Source of the DNA: Sipunculus nudus
Taxonomy: Eukaryota > Annelida > Sipuncula > Golfingiida > Sipunculidae
Direction: 5' to 3'
Length of the DNA: 64,000 bases
Assembly (NCBI GenBank): GCA_026874595.1
Contig: CM049309.1
Span: forward strand, 24,061,033-24,125,032
Shown here: piece after piece, positions 34,598 through 50,119 of the stretch
How positions within the stretch are numbered: position 1 is the stretch's first letter
How the letters are laid out: each line of letters starts with the position of its first letter
Made by a program: the position numbers and the translations under genes
Notes under the pieces: generated by a model
Seen by the model: the letters and a program-made list of their open reading frames with translations, nothing else
Databases searched by the model: none
Told to the model about the DNA's origin: nothing

Positions 34598-34660
34598 CTG
34601 AGGCTGGTGGTATATATATATATATATATATATATACATACATGTATATACATATATATA
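34501..34660. repeat. (CT)n then (TA)n microsatellites
   Basis: (CT)n at about 34501-34536, (TA)n at about 34541-34590 and again at 34612-34635, with ATACATGTATATACATATAT to follow. Confidence 0.95.
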
Positions 34661-34849
34661 TAAGTTATATAAACCTGATTATTTTCAAGGTAAAACTATT
34701 ACAAATACTTAGGTATTTGCCGGCAATCCCCTCATTAAGTGTTAAGGAAGCTTCATCCTTTGTGCTGTACCGTCAGCCTGGTAACATGTATCCACCCCTT
34801 ACTGTCATTCGTCATCCTTATTCAAAACAGACGCGTACAGGCTCCGACT

Positions 34850-37415
34850 GATGGTAAAGAGGCTGTAACTGACGTAGTAGAGGCGAATTATGATGATGAT
34901 GTAGAGACTGAGGCGGTGATGATTAAGACGAAGCTGATGGTGTAGAGACTGAGGCTCCTGATGTAGAAGCTGAGTATGATGGTGTAAAGGCTGAAGATGA
35001 CAGTGTAAAGGCTGAGGCTGATGGAGTAGAGGGGAAGGCTGATGGAGTAGAGGCTGTGGCTGATGGTGCAGAGGCTGAGGCCGATGATATAAAGGTTAAA
35101 GGTGGGAGGTTTATAGTCTGATATTGCCGACGATGTCAGTCTCAGCCGACTTTTCACTTTGCTTTCCTGGTCTTTCAGGCCTGTTCATTCTTTTAGTTTT
35201 TCCTCGGTTCCCTAGGGATCATACAACCCAACAGGCGCTAGAGGGTCATTCGTTCTCCATTTGAATGCCGCCATCGACCAGTACCCATTCACTCTCGGGT
35301 CCAGAGAGCGCACCCTTGTGGTAAAGACTTTGGCTAGGAGTCCTAGCGCAGGCGACGGTCAGTACGACGCCCTATAACCATTAAGCCACCACGCTCCACA
35401 ATGAAAATATGCCTGATAGTGTAGAGGCTAATGTTGATAGTGTAAAGGATGAGGCTTCCAGTGTTTAAGACGAGGCTGATAGTGTAAAGACTGAGGCTGA
35501 TGATGAAGAGGCTGAGGCTGATGATGTAGAGGCTGAGGCTATTGATGTAGAGGCTGAGGCTGGGGAGGTGAGACTGGGGCTGATGATGTAGAGGCTGAGG
35601 CTTATAATGTAGAGGCTGAGACTGATGGAGTAGATGCTGAGGCTGATGGAGGAGAGGCTGATGATGTAGAGGCTGCGGCTGATGATGTAGATACTGATGC
35701 TGATGGTTTAGTGGGTGAGGCTGATCGAATAGCGACTGATGCAGATGGTGTAGAGGCTGATGCTGAGGCCGGTGGGGAAGAGGCTGAGACTGATGGGTTG
35801 GATGCTGAGGTTAAGACTAAAGCTTGTGGATTAGAAACTGAGGCTGATGGTATAGAGGCTGCGGCTGATGCAGAAGACACTGAGGCTGGGTAAGTAGAAG
35901 CTGAGGCTGATGGTGCAAAGGCTGAGGCTGATAATGTAGTGGCTGAGGCTTGTGGGGCTGATGGTGTGGATCCTGAGGTTAAGACTGAGGTTTGTGGAGG
36001 AGAGGCTGAGGCTGGTGGTGGGGGGTAAAAACTGAGGCTGGTGGTATAGAGGCTGCAGCTGATGCAGTAGAGGCTGGTGAAGTAGAAGCTGAGGCTGATT
36101 GTGCAAAGGCTGAGGCTGATAATTTAGAGGCTGAAGCTTGTTGGGTAGTGCATCAGGCTGATGGTGTGGATGCTACGGTTAAGGCTGAGGCTTGTGGAGT
36201 AGAGGCTGAGGCTTGTGGAGTAGAGGCTGGGGCTGGTGAAGTAGTGCTGAGGCTGATGGTGCAAAGGCTGAGGCAGATGATCCAGATGCTGAAGCACGTG
36301 GGGTAGAGGCTGAGGCTGACGGTGTGCATGCTGAGGTTGAGGCTGAGGCTTGTGGAGTAGAGGCTGAGGCTGATGGTGCAGAAACTAAGGTTGATGGAGT
36401 AGAGGCAGAGGCTGATGGTACAGCGACTAATTCTGAACGTGTAGAGGCTTAGGCTGATGGAGTAGAAGCTGAGGCTTATGGCGTAGAGGCTATGACTGAT
36501 GTTACGGATGCTGAGGATGATGATGTAGAGGCTGAGGCTGATGGTGTTGATGCTGAGGCGGATGATACAGAGACTGAGGCTGATGGAATAAAGGCCGATG
36601 GAATTGAGGGTGAGGCTAATGGAAAAGCGACTGATGCTGATGGGGTATAAGCTGAGGCTGATGCTGTAGATGCTGCTATTGATGGAGTAGGGGCTGAAGT
36701 TGATGGCGTAGAGGTTGAGGCTGATGGATTTGAGGCTGAGGCTGATAATAAAGAGGCTGATAGAGTAGTTGTTGAGGCTATGGAATAGCGACTGATTCTG
36801 GTCGTGTAGAGGCTGATGCAGATACTGATGGAGTTAATGCTGAGGCTGATGGTGTACAGGCTAAGGCTGATGCTGTAGATGCTGATTCTGAATATTTAGA
36901 GGCTAATGCTGATGCAAATGGATAAGATGGTGAAGTTGGTGCAGTAGAGGCAGCGGCTGATGGAGTAGAGGCTGAGGCTTGTGGCATAGAGACTGATGCT
37001 TATGATGTGGATGCTGAGAATGATGATGTTGAGGCTGAGGCGGATGGAATAGCGACTGATGCTGATATCGTAGAGGCTGATGCTAGAAAAGAGGCTATCG
37101 TAGAGGCTAAGACTGATGTTATGATGCTGATGCTGATGATGTAGAGGCTGAGGCTGATGGTGTTGATGTTGAGGCTGAAGAGGTAGAGGCTGAGGCTGAT
37201 GGAATACAGGATGAGGCTATTGTTGTAGACCTTGAGGCTGATCGAGTAAAAGCTGAGTCTGATGATGTAATCGCTGAGGTGGATAATGCAGAGGCTGATG
37301 CAAATAGAGCAGAGGTTCAGGCTGATTAAGTAGAAGCTGAGGTTGATGATGCAGAGGCTTAGGCTGATATAGTAGAAGCTGTGGCTAATGGATTAGAGGC
37401 TGAGCCTGATGGTGG
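34850..37415 (+). repeat. Degenerate 21-bp minisatellite (GAGGCTGAGGCTGATGGTGTA)-like, ~2.3 kb net
   Basis: The dominant word is GAGGCTGAGGCTGATG then GTGTA, about 21 bases, with many substitutions and length changes. Where open, the plus strand would read acidic EAEADGV-like peptide and the minus strand Ser/Ala-rich peptide. Stops and frame changes recur every 40-90 codons, so it is not a gene as it stands. It is interrupted at about 35165-35400 by a non-repetitive insert. Confidence 0.9.
35165..35400 (-). mobile_element. Possible tRNA-derived SINE insert
   Basis: On the minus strand, from about 35398, it begins GGAGCGTGGTGGCTTAATGG. TGGCTTAATGG fits a pol III A box. About 30 bases on, GCTAGGACTCCTAGC is a perfect hairpin overlapping a poor B-box match. 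The insert sits cleanly inside the 21-bp array, with flanks on both sides resuming the repeat. No poly(A) or duplication was confirmed. Confidence 0.3.
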
Positions 37416-37564
37416 ATGGATGTATAATTAAGTTGATTTTTCTTCTTGGAATAACATCCACTATTTCACTGGAAAGACATGTCCCTCAAGTAACATAGTC
37501 CACGCTTGTCTATATTTGGACAATGACCCGGCGGTGGTTCAGCTTTAATAAAAAAACTACATCA

Positions 37565-38140
<576 letters not shown>

Positions 38141-38154
38141 AGAATAAGAATTTA

Positions 38155-38156
<2 letters not shown>

Positions 38157-38211
<55 letters not shown>

Positions 38212-38220
38212 GTGAGAGAG
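38157..38220 (+). repeat. (GA)n microsatellite
   Basis: Nearly pure AGAGAG run, with two imperfections near the right end. Confidence 0.97.
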
Positions 38221-39710
38221 ACAATGTCCAGGTCAGTGGCGCACTCTTCACCCCGTCAGATCATCCTGATTCGGGAGCAGTTGCGTTCATGTCATTTCTC
38301 TCTGATAACCAACTGATTAGATAAAGTGTAGGTAGATAGGAAGTTGTGTATAGAGAGATAACGCAGTTTATGCCCGGTAGCTGTGACGATGCGTCTGTTC
38401 CAAACATTTATGGTTCGCTCTAGATGCCGCGTGTGTTATATACTTCAACAGATATACAGACCGATGGGTATATGATTTAGTTTCAGTAGCTAATAATGCG
38501 TATATTAAACCTTAATCCATTCAAGGATAGGCCACTCTTGTAGGTGACATTCGTGGGGTTAATCGTGAAGAAATTTTAAAAGTTCGACCTCAGATTTGCC
38601 TGCATGCAATTTCTTCAAAACACCAACTGTCGGGTCACACCTGTAAATCTATATTATGCAAGGAGCAAACATAAAATGCACACAGATCCCTCTCGAACAA
38701 ATACGACTCACAGCCAGTTGATATTAAAGAGAAATCTGTCCCTTGTTCAACCACATTGGCTGGATTTTTAAAACTATTTTATACCTTTCTACATATGATG
38801 AAAAATTGATTGAAGTTATCTTGAAGAAATAACTCAAAAAAGGTGTATATTTCATTTCTTTAACAATGCAATATGATTAACATATATGTATTTATTCGTT
38901 CACAAAATAATATAAAAAATCGTGACACCGTCTTTCACTTTTATCATAATTATCAATTTATGGTTAGTCTAGAAAATACAGTAATTGTATCTGTTGATAC
39001 GTTCTTAAGGATATATATATATATATCTTTATATATACCATGAATGACACGTTAAACTTTCTTTGGGGGTCGGGTATGGATTACAGAAAAACAAGGTTTT
39101 TCGCTTTATGTTTCAGTTGATAAACTGACAATTATAAGAATGTCTCACAAATTTAGGCAATGTGTTCACTGTTGGAAATTTAACAGAGCTTCTGACACAT
39201 TTTAGAATGGAATTTTACAAAGAGACAAAACTGTTTAACAGAGTAACACCAGGACAGATGTTTGTTTAAAACAGGGAAACTGCGCAACAAAGAACGAACG
39301 TTACCCGCCCTTTGAACAATGAACATAGGCAGGATTTATTTTTAACGTGTTCTTAGGGAGAGAAAGACGGGTTTATTCTATGAGAAGCATTTATAGAGAC
39401 ACACTGGTAACAAGAGACTATGATAACCCGATCACCACACACTAATAATAAATAATCAAGTACAGTTTAATTTTTTTTATTTTACTTCATTGGCTATCGA
39501 CTGATAACATGCACTGGCAAGTTAAATTCATTATGATACATTCAGCAATGTCTACACAGTAACCTCGGGGCCTCCAAAAATTGGTCTAATTTTCGAGGTG
39601 GTCGTCTTAGTGAAATCTTTTATAAAGAACAACAACAAAAAATCGGAACATGGATCATGAGGTGGTCGCTAAACCGAGATAGTCGACAGGCGAGGTGTTA
39701 CTGTATGTTA
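38221..39710. other. No gene seen
   Basis: AT-rich sequence with a short (AT)n at about 39010-39024. No supported frame. Confidence 0.5.
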
Positions 39711-41325
39711 CAGTCAATGTGTAAAATCATTCAATTTGTAAACTGCCTGAAATTTTCAGTCAATATACAAATTGCCTGATTCACTCATGCAGGCACTTAA
39801 TAAAATGACTTAAATTTTCAGGCATTTTACAAATTGACTGAAAAATCAGTCAGTTTTTTTGACACATTGACTGAAGTGATATGGAATAGTGTGTTGCTTC
39901 ATATTTCTTATAACTGTGAAACAGATATTGTTATATTGTTTAACCATCTACTTTTAAGTGAACTTTATGCCTGTTTCTTCTTTTAGGCTATTTATGAAGA
40001 ATACCGATCACGTAATAAGACTTAAATACACAGACTGATGAGGGGAAACCAGCATCATAAATTTGAAATATGCAGACCATTATAACATAAAGAAATATGC
40101 ATACAATATTTAACAACTCACATGCATGGCTATATCTTTGCTTATGTAAGCACGAGAATCAAGTTAAATGGAAGCTTTTGCTTAAATAAAACCAAAACAT
40201 TAAAATGTGCAATACTATGTGATATGAATGACGTACATATAAATGTTGAAGAATAACCACAGTTAATACATGCTTATGGGAGTAACAAAGGGAAAGGTTA
40301 AACACACTGCACATTCTTTGATTGGAGCCAATCTGTGAAAGGGTAGGGCTGAGCATAGTCAAATTGAAATAAGACAGTACAGAAGTGTGATTTGGTGGGG
40401 AACCGGGGGGGGGATACAGTACCCCCCCCCCGGATATTGACAAATTAAAGAATGCCATTTTTCGATAAAAATAGAGTTATTTACAAAAATGATTAACAGT
40501 TTCCTCAAATATTAAAAAACTGTAATCTTTCAGAAATACCTAATAACACATTGACTGATTATATATCACATTTACTCTTTTCCGTGACATTGATAATGTG
40601 ACACAATCATTAAAGCACAAATTAAATTACCTATTTCGAGAATTTAAACAAGAACTTAGTTTATTTTGAAATAATCAGTGACAAATCCAAGGGTTGGGGG
40701 GGGGGAGGGAACCTCAGGGGACGTTTGTTGCCATTTATATTTTTAGGTCAAACAAGTAAATATGTTGTTGGTTCCAGAAGCGAGAATACTCCCAGTTGTT
40801 TTACACCAAATGTGCTCCATAATTGTTGAAATTATGAAAGACATTGTTACAATTTTCCCGCATTGAGGGAAGGGGTCATCCCAACCACACCCGCTCCTCA
40901 AAGTGCAAATGGAAATTGTGCCGAGGATATAATTGTGCCGAGGATATAATATTATTTAAAATACATCTCATATGATTACCTTATTATATCTGCAAGAACT
41001 AGAATTAAGCCACATGGACGCTTCTGATCAAAAAGATTATTAAATCGTTCAATAATATGATGTAAAATATATTAGTTTTGTTAGAGTAAGGTATAAGAAC
41101 TACATGAAATCTCATTTACATCTTTGTAGCCATATAACAATAGTACTTCATTCTTTTTACATTTCAGTCAATGAGTCAAATAAACGGACTGATTTTTTCA
41201 GTCAGTTTGTAAAATGCCTGAAAATTTCAGTCATTTTATCAAGTGCTTGAGTGAATCAGGCAAATTGTTAAATTAACTGAAAATTTCAGGCAATTTACAA
41301 GTTGACTGATTTTACACATTGACTG
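39711..41325. mobile_element. 1.6-kb non-autonomous element with ~165-bp terminal inverted repeats
   Basis: The left end begins CAGTCAATGTGTAAAATCA. The right end, read inwards on minus, begins CAGTCAATGTGTAAAATCAG. The two arms stay alignable for about 165 bases, to TTGACACATTGACTGAA on the left and TTGACTCATTGACTGAA on the right. The arms are built of alternating TGACTGA and TGCCTGA words with TTTTACAAA spacers. Flanks are GTATGTTA and GTACATAA; no clean target duplication can be named. The core (39880-41165) has no transposase. Superfamily not assigned. Confidence 0.85.
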
Positions 41326-42216
41326 GTACATAAATATATATATCCTGGGCTGAAAAACGTAACTGCTTTATACTGAATTTTTACTTTTTTATTATTAATA
41401 ACCTCGTTCAACGTACTACCGTTACAGTATTGCGGTGAAGCTGGTCGCGGGACAACCCCAGGACGTTTACCCGAGTGACCATGATCCATAAAGATAAAGT
41501 ATAACTGGTGTTACCTCAGTCATACATCACATGTTTAATTTACATGAGTGTATATAAACAAACACCTGAAGACAATAGTTCTGTGGATAAGAGACAATAC
41601 GTGGAACATTTGATAAGATGATAAGGACACAAGATAAAGCTGCCATGATGCTGTCCACTCTTCTGGACTGGAGGCAGTAGATTGAAACACGTGTCAACAA
41701 GGGCGTAGTCCCTACTGACCTGGTTAGCACACTAAACCTTTGTTGAAAGACCAGCCTTAACATCACGTTAACATGTCAGCTCGTGCATGTAGCAATACCA
41801 ACAGGCACCATCAATATTAATTAAGATCCGGGGTTGCCCATGTGTTCAATGAAGCGATCATCTGTAAACAAATATTTAAGAGAAATGGACAATTAAACTT
41901 CAAGTCTGCAATTAAACTTTATGCAAATGGTTAGATTTAAATGTATAACTATTATATAGTAGATCGTCGTTTATCTAGTCCTTCTTTGCATGGTGGCATG
42001 ACAAAAATAGGAGGGTTTCTAATTTTCCGGGCCATGTAGCAATAATTTTAATGTATGGTATATTGATTACATTGATTAAAAACCTAAGATAAGAATTTGG
42101 GTCTGTCAGTGCCGTATGTTGTACCCGGCGGCAGGCTGGCTACCATGGTGAATCCTAGTGCAATCTTCATTTATCCAAATGATCGTTTATCCGAACTATA
42201 GTGATCAACGACGCTC

Positions 42217-42284
<68 letters not shown>

Positions 42285-45200
42285 TTAATTGATGTTGGCA
42301 GAGTGCTGAGTTGTAAATGCTGAGCGTATACCAGAAACCAAATACGTTTTCATCGGTCGGCAATAGTGACTAATTAGTTTTTTCCCATATGCGTATGTCA
42401 ACTTTAATCATCTGCAAAAATATAATTAATAAATATGGCTGAAAATATAACGAATTAATTTGGAAGAATAAATCATCAGCCAATTTGTCTTTTTATTCAT
42501 GACTGTATGCTTTTTCAATTGGTTGCTCATACAAAAAAAAGGACAAAATGCGGAACACTCAATCTATAGACTATAGCATGGACAAGCAAGACTGAGATTT
42601 TTTAATTAAGACATTTCATTTCATATCAAAACACTTGCTTGTATGAATTTTCGGTTTAAGTTTAAATGTTTTACTCTACTTGCATTATTAAAACAAATAA
42701 TAACATTAACATAAACCCAACTATATATATTAAGCCGTTTAATTAACATTGATTTTACGATGATGTAATAAAAAATTAGGGAATTAACTTAAAAATGAAT
42801 ATTTTTTAATAAATCTCCTTTGTGTGAAGATTGTTTCTAATTACACTGCTGATAAAGTAATTTGTATGTTTAAAGAAAGTAAAATATTTATATCTAGTTA
42901 TTTTACTCTCAATCTTCACTGAAAGGATTTTATGAGTTGTTCCTGCAATATATAAATGGAGCATTACACGTGAAGAAAATCTTTAGAAATCTACAATTAA
43001 ATGAAATCATATTTAAATCGAATACATTTATATTGTTTCTTGATGATAAGTAAATAGGACTTACATGTCGCGATATCCTATACAGAATGTTTCCTAATGG
43101 TACAGCATCTTTCATTATCAAACATTTCAATTTCGAGTTGGCAGCGTATTTTAATGAAAACAATTTGCAAGCAGTCTTGCAGGCTATTTGTATATTTATA
43201 TCTTTTTATTTCTAGTGGTTTAGTCACTTTCAAGATCTGCCAGTGGAGGTGTATAGACCAGCCTCCATCTGCACCCTATACATGAAGGCAGCGTGCGTGC
43301 TGCGACATCCAGACTTTAATGAGCCTGTAATATATAGTTGTAAATATGTTATTTAGGCAGCCTGCTGATAATGTGATTAGGTTGGGATTTATGTAATTGT
43401 GTAATGATTGTATGAGTAGAGACTTGTATATATTAACAACTCCATAACAAATACTTACCTCCATCACCGGCCGGCCGTCCCATCCCGCAGGTGTGCCGTG
43501 AACAGTCTGTATTCCCGTACAGTAAACCCGACACCTGGCCCGTCATACGCGGCTGTACGGCTTGTTAGCGCCCTCACCCTCCAACAAAGTGACAATCACA
43601 CCAAGCACTCTTGTTATACATTATGTATACATGTCTTTCTGTTTTTTAACATTTAATATATATATTAAAAAATCTATAGGTGAGAATATTAAGAAAAGAA
43701 TTCCGTATATACCATCTTATATATCAGCCTAGACTATGCTGGGAGACATGCAATATCATTCATGAAACATAACATATCATGGAATGTATATATACAACTA
43801 TAAGTATATAATAGAAGAATATTTATAATACACATATGATATATATATAGTATATATCAATTCCTAGAGAACGACTACGTTTTTGTTTAGGGAGCGCCAC
43901 ACGCATTGTAGAGTAACACAAGCTGATGGTAAACGCGATATCTCTTCGAACACAGTCTATAGAAACGCTCTGGTTTCATCACTTTCCAATGTGCCATCAT
44001 TTTTGCAAAACAGTGAATTACATATTAACACATACCTCTCTAATTCTCTATCTCTGTCTCATATAAATAATAATGATGATGATAATAATAATAATAATAA
44101 ATGAAACCATATATAGAATCTCGACTTTGTCTGGGATACAATAATAATAAAAATAATACAGTAATAACAAGTATCTAGCATATAATGATATAATGTATAG
44201 TGTATATAACATAATGTATAACATACAATAGTATATAACATGTATATTGCATATCATTTATTATTCTGTTCAACTCTTCATGCAAGGTATAAGCTATCTA
44301 AACATTTGTACCTAAAAGAACACTGACACTTAGCGGACAGGGTTTATATTTCCAGAATGTATGCTTGGTATCTTGACGTGTGAATATCATTCACAGACAC
44401 TGCGTACAGGCAAAATGTCGGCCTGGCTTTTAACATTGACGTTACATGCCCACACGACGAAAGATTCTAAGGTTTGATGGACGATTTCACGACGAATACA
44501 AGGAACATTTCTTGTTCGTGTGTCACCGAATGACTGTTTACTCGGCTTAATGAGTGTACACATACCGACAGGCGATATTTTGCCCAAATATATAACGTCT
44601 CTATAATTTTAAAATATTTTACGTCGCTGCACTGATTAAAGAATGTGTAGTTTACTTAGAAATAAAAACAACTCATGTATGCAGTCAATTTTGAGTATAC
44701 CTACGGTTTGCATGGTTGCATGCACACATTTCGTATTTATAATGTGTCATATAATCCGTTAAGTGTATACTATACATAAACCATGCATGTCATAGCAGGG
44801 GTTGCTATAAAAATTATAACAAGACATCAGATTTTAACAAAATACCTGGCAAAATATCTGTGATTATGAGTTTAAATAAAATAAATGTTTCCCTTCATGT
44901 TTTATATTGATCATATACAGCCATCATACTGAAACTCAAACACCCCCAGGTTTTCCGGAATCCTGAATATATATATATATATATATATATATACGTGTTA
45001 TAGAATATGTATGTACATGTTTTATTTGATTCTTTGGTGGATTATTTGCATCTTTTCTTAATTTAACCTTAAGGGCCTTGTGGAAGATCAGTATATTCTT
45101 AACATGCCACCCTGAATAAAGATATTAATGAATAAATAAAAGTGTCACCTTCCCTTAGACCAGTTATAATAATTTTGGAATGTAATAATCACAAAGTTAA

Positions 45201-47802
45201 ATTTATTCTTTTTTGTTTTGCTTCCCTTTAAATACCCGTGAATTAACGTCAAACCGATTTGTTATATTTTTTGCGAATAATGTATATAGAATAAATATGA
45301 TTTTTTTAGAAAATTTGCTGGTTTCATTAAATCTACCTTACTGTAAACAGGGTTAACTTGAGATTACAAGTGTAGTACATGTATATAATTTTTTGATTAA
45401 AAGTAAAGTAAAATTACGGATTAATGAGGCCCCTAACTTTATTATAATCATGAACATACAAATCGAAATGAACACCGAATCACCTTTGCGAGGCAGCTTC
45501 CAAAAGGCTTTCCTCGGTATATCTCATTTATCGAACAGAGCTCACGCTAAAATCATTCTAAACGCGATATATAAATCTAAATGCTCAATTTCTACTTGAA
45601 TTGAAATAAGTGCTTAGAATCTGAACGTCAAATTCAACTGTTCCCAAACGGTTTATTAATAATATTCAGGCTACATTGATATTAAACGCCATGCTTACAG
45701 TGAAATATAACGCTTACAATATGAATTTCTGCTAAACCTGAGCTCTGGATTATTTGTGAGGCTCGGCTGCCATGTTATAGAAATGAAATGGTAACACCCG
45801 TGCAATATACAGCAATCGTTGCTCAGATATTACAGAATTTATATTACAATCTTTTCGGGCAGAAAAGAGTTTACGATAAAATCTATTCAAAAGGGTTAAC
45901 GATAGTTATAGCTTACAATCGTTGAATCAAGGTAATATTTATCTAAAACAACACTGGACACAAACATGGCCTGATAAACGCCGTGTTTAGCAGTGACCTG
46001 GCACATGAAATAACATGTGCTGGTTCACTTTACAATTTTATTATCTGCATGACTTAATTTATTTGACACGCATGATCCGGTCTTGAATGGTTGTTTAATA
46101 GTTGAATTCAATTAATAGTCAAATTTCATATATGTGGGTTTATACATGCAGGCAGGTTATAAATATCAAATCCCGCCGCTCGGGAGGCTGTTATACATTA
46201 ATCAGGACGCTTCCATGTTTTTATTTACTAGGAGACTGTGAGGTCTGAATTGCAGAAAAATATCAATCGAATGTCTGCAAAATAAAGAAAACGACTTATC
46301 TAATAGCTCTCTATAGTTTTTACATGACTAATATTCTGTTGCCGTATGGTCTATTATTATATAAATTTCCGAGACGGCAAATTTTGTGGTAGCTGTACCG
46401 TACAGCGTTTACATAGATCTCTTTTTCGTATTGTCACGCCATTTGTAAAAGAAACAACATTTGATGCATGTGACGAATAGTCTTAAGTTTGAAATGTTTA
46501 AAGGACCTTTTTTTTAATATAATATTGTGCGAATTTCTCCTTGTTTATACAGAGGTTATTAACATGTGAATATCTCCTGGAAATTCACGAGAAAAGTCGT
46601 ATTTAAAAAAAAACAACGAATCCACTATAAGAATAGACAACATGTGCAAGTGCCCCCCCCCCCCCCCCCCCCCCCCAGCACGTTCTGCTATTTTTATGTC
46701 CATCATAAAGCATGTCACATTTGCAAATATGACTAAATTTATACAATATATATGGCAATGGTCATCCTGCGGGTCAGACAGTTGGAACTTGTCACATTTA
46801 AACAAAATGTTCATGTATGGGCCATCATGCAAGCTGTAGCTTAAATGAATTTACATGGCTGCATTTATAGCTGATGTGCCTTTGGTGAAACCTCCTATAG
46901 ATCATGTTGTAGTGTTTGAAAGACCTGAGAGGCAGTTCTTGTGTGTAACTGTTAGTTGTGGGCGAGGACATAACACCGCAGTTCGCGGATAAAAGATATA
47001 AATTTTGCTTGTCCAACTTTGTTTCCTCATGTATCAAACAACGGTGTGCTAATATACCGTACTCGTTTGGTACCCCTAAATAATTGTGCTCGCTAAAATA
47101 TTGTTGTGGGCTGGTTGAAAGGGATAGTTGTTGAGACACCGCGCAGGGCCGGGCGAATATTAAAACAAAGAAATCCATTTTACGACAAGCTCCACCCATA
47201 AAATAAGGCCTTATGCAAAGCACGCGACAACCTCGCACCGCGTTCAGTCGATCCTTATTGAGATGACAGTTCATCAGGGAGAGCAGTTTACGACAATCTC
47301 AAACCGGCGCGACAAAGCATTTCCAGTTTCTTTGGAGTTTTTGATCATTTGCGTATTTTTTACGACATGACGTAAAAAACTTCTTAATTATGTGCCACAA
47401 AGATTCACGTGATAATTTCTCTATTTTTATCCAGACTAGCATGTCCAGGTGAATCAGGTACATAGTTAGAGTTTACTTATATGTTGGGTGAATGCGCGAA
47501 CTGACAGTCATACTCTTGTAAAACCTACACTATATATATATATATTAATTAGATTATGAAGCCAGTTCCCTATTGCCTATCGATATACGTCTATATGGAC
47601 ATTAATATGAATACTTGGACATTACATGAAGCTAGCAAAAGCCTCCCTGTTTATTATTATTTTGTTTAATATCCAAATCTAACGAAATATTTTCGACATA
47701 ATTGACTATATGAATATATTGTCGTCTTGGTATCTTTATTTGTTAAAGTAAAGAATTTAAAAAATACGGAATGCCTTTTGAGAAAAAGTGTATATTTATG
47801 AT

Positions 47803-47849
<47 letters not shown>

Positions 47850-48839
47850 TATGGTATACTTTACTTTTATTATACGAAAATAACAGTGTTCTTTAAAACA
47901 TCCTAATTTTGTTTCATTAAATAAACCAAATTTGTTTCGCCATGCTGAACCCATGAAGAATATTTGAGCACATATCGAGTCCAGGTTCTCATAAGCATGG
48001 CGGGGTTACCTGACCGGACATACATAAAATCAAGATGACATCCGACCTTATGTCCGGTAATAACAGTAAAGGATTGGTCTTGTAGAAGAGGATTTTATAA
48101 ATGATGCTATTCTGACCACTGAGGGCAAAGATGATCGAAGTTACCAGCTGATCCTCTTTACAATGATTTGTATTTATTTATATAAGGCGGGACCTAATCC
48201 ACACACGAGCCGGCATCCATGTGTACGCGTGTATATGTGTGGACGCGTATGTGAGGATGCGAGTGAGGATGAAAATTAAGGGTGCTGTGAATGTACGTAG
48301 CGTCCAAATGCTACTCCTCTATAGAATATTAAAAAATATAAAAATGTTATAATCTGATAATCCAAAACATGTGATGCATATGATTAGCTCTCAAATAAAA
48401 TACTATTACATTAATATAATGGCATGGCATTATTTATAATTTAACGTTTCCTGTTCGCTTGTTCTCATTAGGCGGTATAACATGCAGAGAAGCAAATTAA
48501 AATTGCTGTTTTATATTTGCAAGGTAACATGTGGTTGAAAAGGACAAACGATATTTTTTTACTTTCCAAGCAAACAAACACAATTTGCGTAAAGTGAAAG
48601 AGACAAATGTATATAAATGTATTTGATTCAAAGTATACATATCAGGTTTATACATAACAAGCAAAACTTTGCTATATACCAGTGTAAATTCACATTGTCA
48701 AATAATATGTAAATTTCGTCATTTCTTCACCTCTCTTTATCTGTCTTTTCATCTATAATTTCAGATGAATATAAAAGCTCATATATAAAAAATACACTCA
48801 AACTTGGTGAATAAATAAAGTTTTTAGGGCTTGGATATT

Positions 48840-48890
<51 letters not shown>

Positions 48891-50077
48891 GTTGCCGGTA
48901 TATATATGGGTGGTGTATTTTACGAGGTGGCGTCTGCTCTCACCGTGAGTCGCCCACATTAATGTATGAACGTGTAAGTGTATAGTCCGTTATTTTGTCT
49001 GTCTGGTGTTCTGGTGGGCGCCGCAATAACATGACACTTAACTCAAGGTATACCTCCTAAATCCAGGCCAGTTCTCTCACTCACATTCTCTATATTTGAT
49101 AGTCATATATATATACACACACGTCCTTTTGCCGACAGATACACATGACTAAAAAATCTGCCATCTATTTCAAGATACATCTTAATCGGAATGACAGACT
49201 TAATCCGTCACATTCTAGAATACCAAGGAGTTCAGACATATTTATTACAGCATCTTCCAGAGTAGCCTTTATCAGATCAAAATTCTGTTTGCATAAGAGC
49301 CTTACATACATAGCGAAATTACAATAAAACACAATATCCTGCATGTAGATCATTGAACTAAAATGACATCATACCATATAGTAAGGCGCCGGGAAGAATA
49401 ATTATAAGCATAGCTAAAATAGAGGTACAAGTATATAGTATAGAGTTACGTAATCAGTATGCCGCAGATTTGCTAAATATTTGAATGACGTTTGATTAAA
49501 ACATAGATAAAGAACCATATATAGCTTACACAAAAGGTAAAACTAAAGTGTAAATAAATACGAAAAAGTCATGCGCATAAATATGGTAATGGAATAAAGA
49601 GATGATGCCCAGTTTTTAGTATTCATTAATTACAAGTAGAAAATGAAAAGAAATTAGACTGAATTGATATTACATTCAAGAAAATAAGAGCGTGCTACCC
49701 TTTTAAAGCTCTTAAGTGTCTGGACTTTTTTAATTAATCCGTTATTACATTTTAATGTTAATATTGATATAAGATAAAACTATCATAGCTCTATGTTCCT
49801 CCATCCATTGTCCTGGATACATTCCTTGAGTATACACATTATGAAGCCACACATACCTATACCACAACTTAATAATTCCATTAAATTTCTTTGTTATACT
49901 GAATATATTAATGATCAATGTTCGATTATAGATTAAAAAGAGTAAATATTTGTAGAATAATGTAAAAGTTATATCTTTCAAACATGGCACATATCTGTGT
50001 GGATATTATATATTAAACTAGATGAATGCAGGGCAGGGCATATCTGTACTGCAGAAAAGATGGAGGTCGCATGTTGC

Positions 50078-50119
<42 letters not shown>

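Noticed and set aside
46825-47274. 149-codon minus-strand frame
   Set aside because: Longest frame outside repeats in this region, but no recognisable domain, no partner exons and ordinary length for chance in 64 kb.
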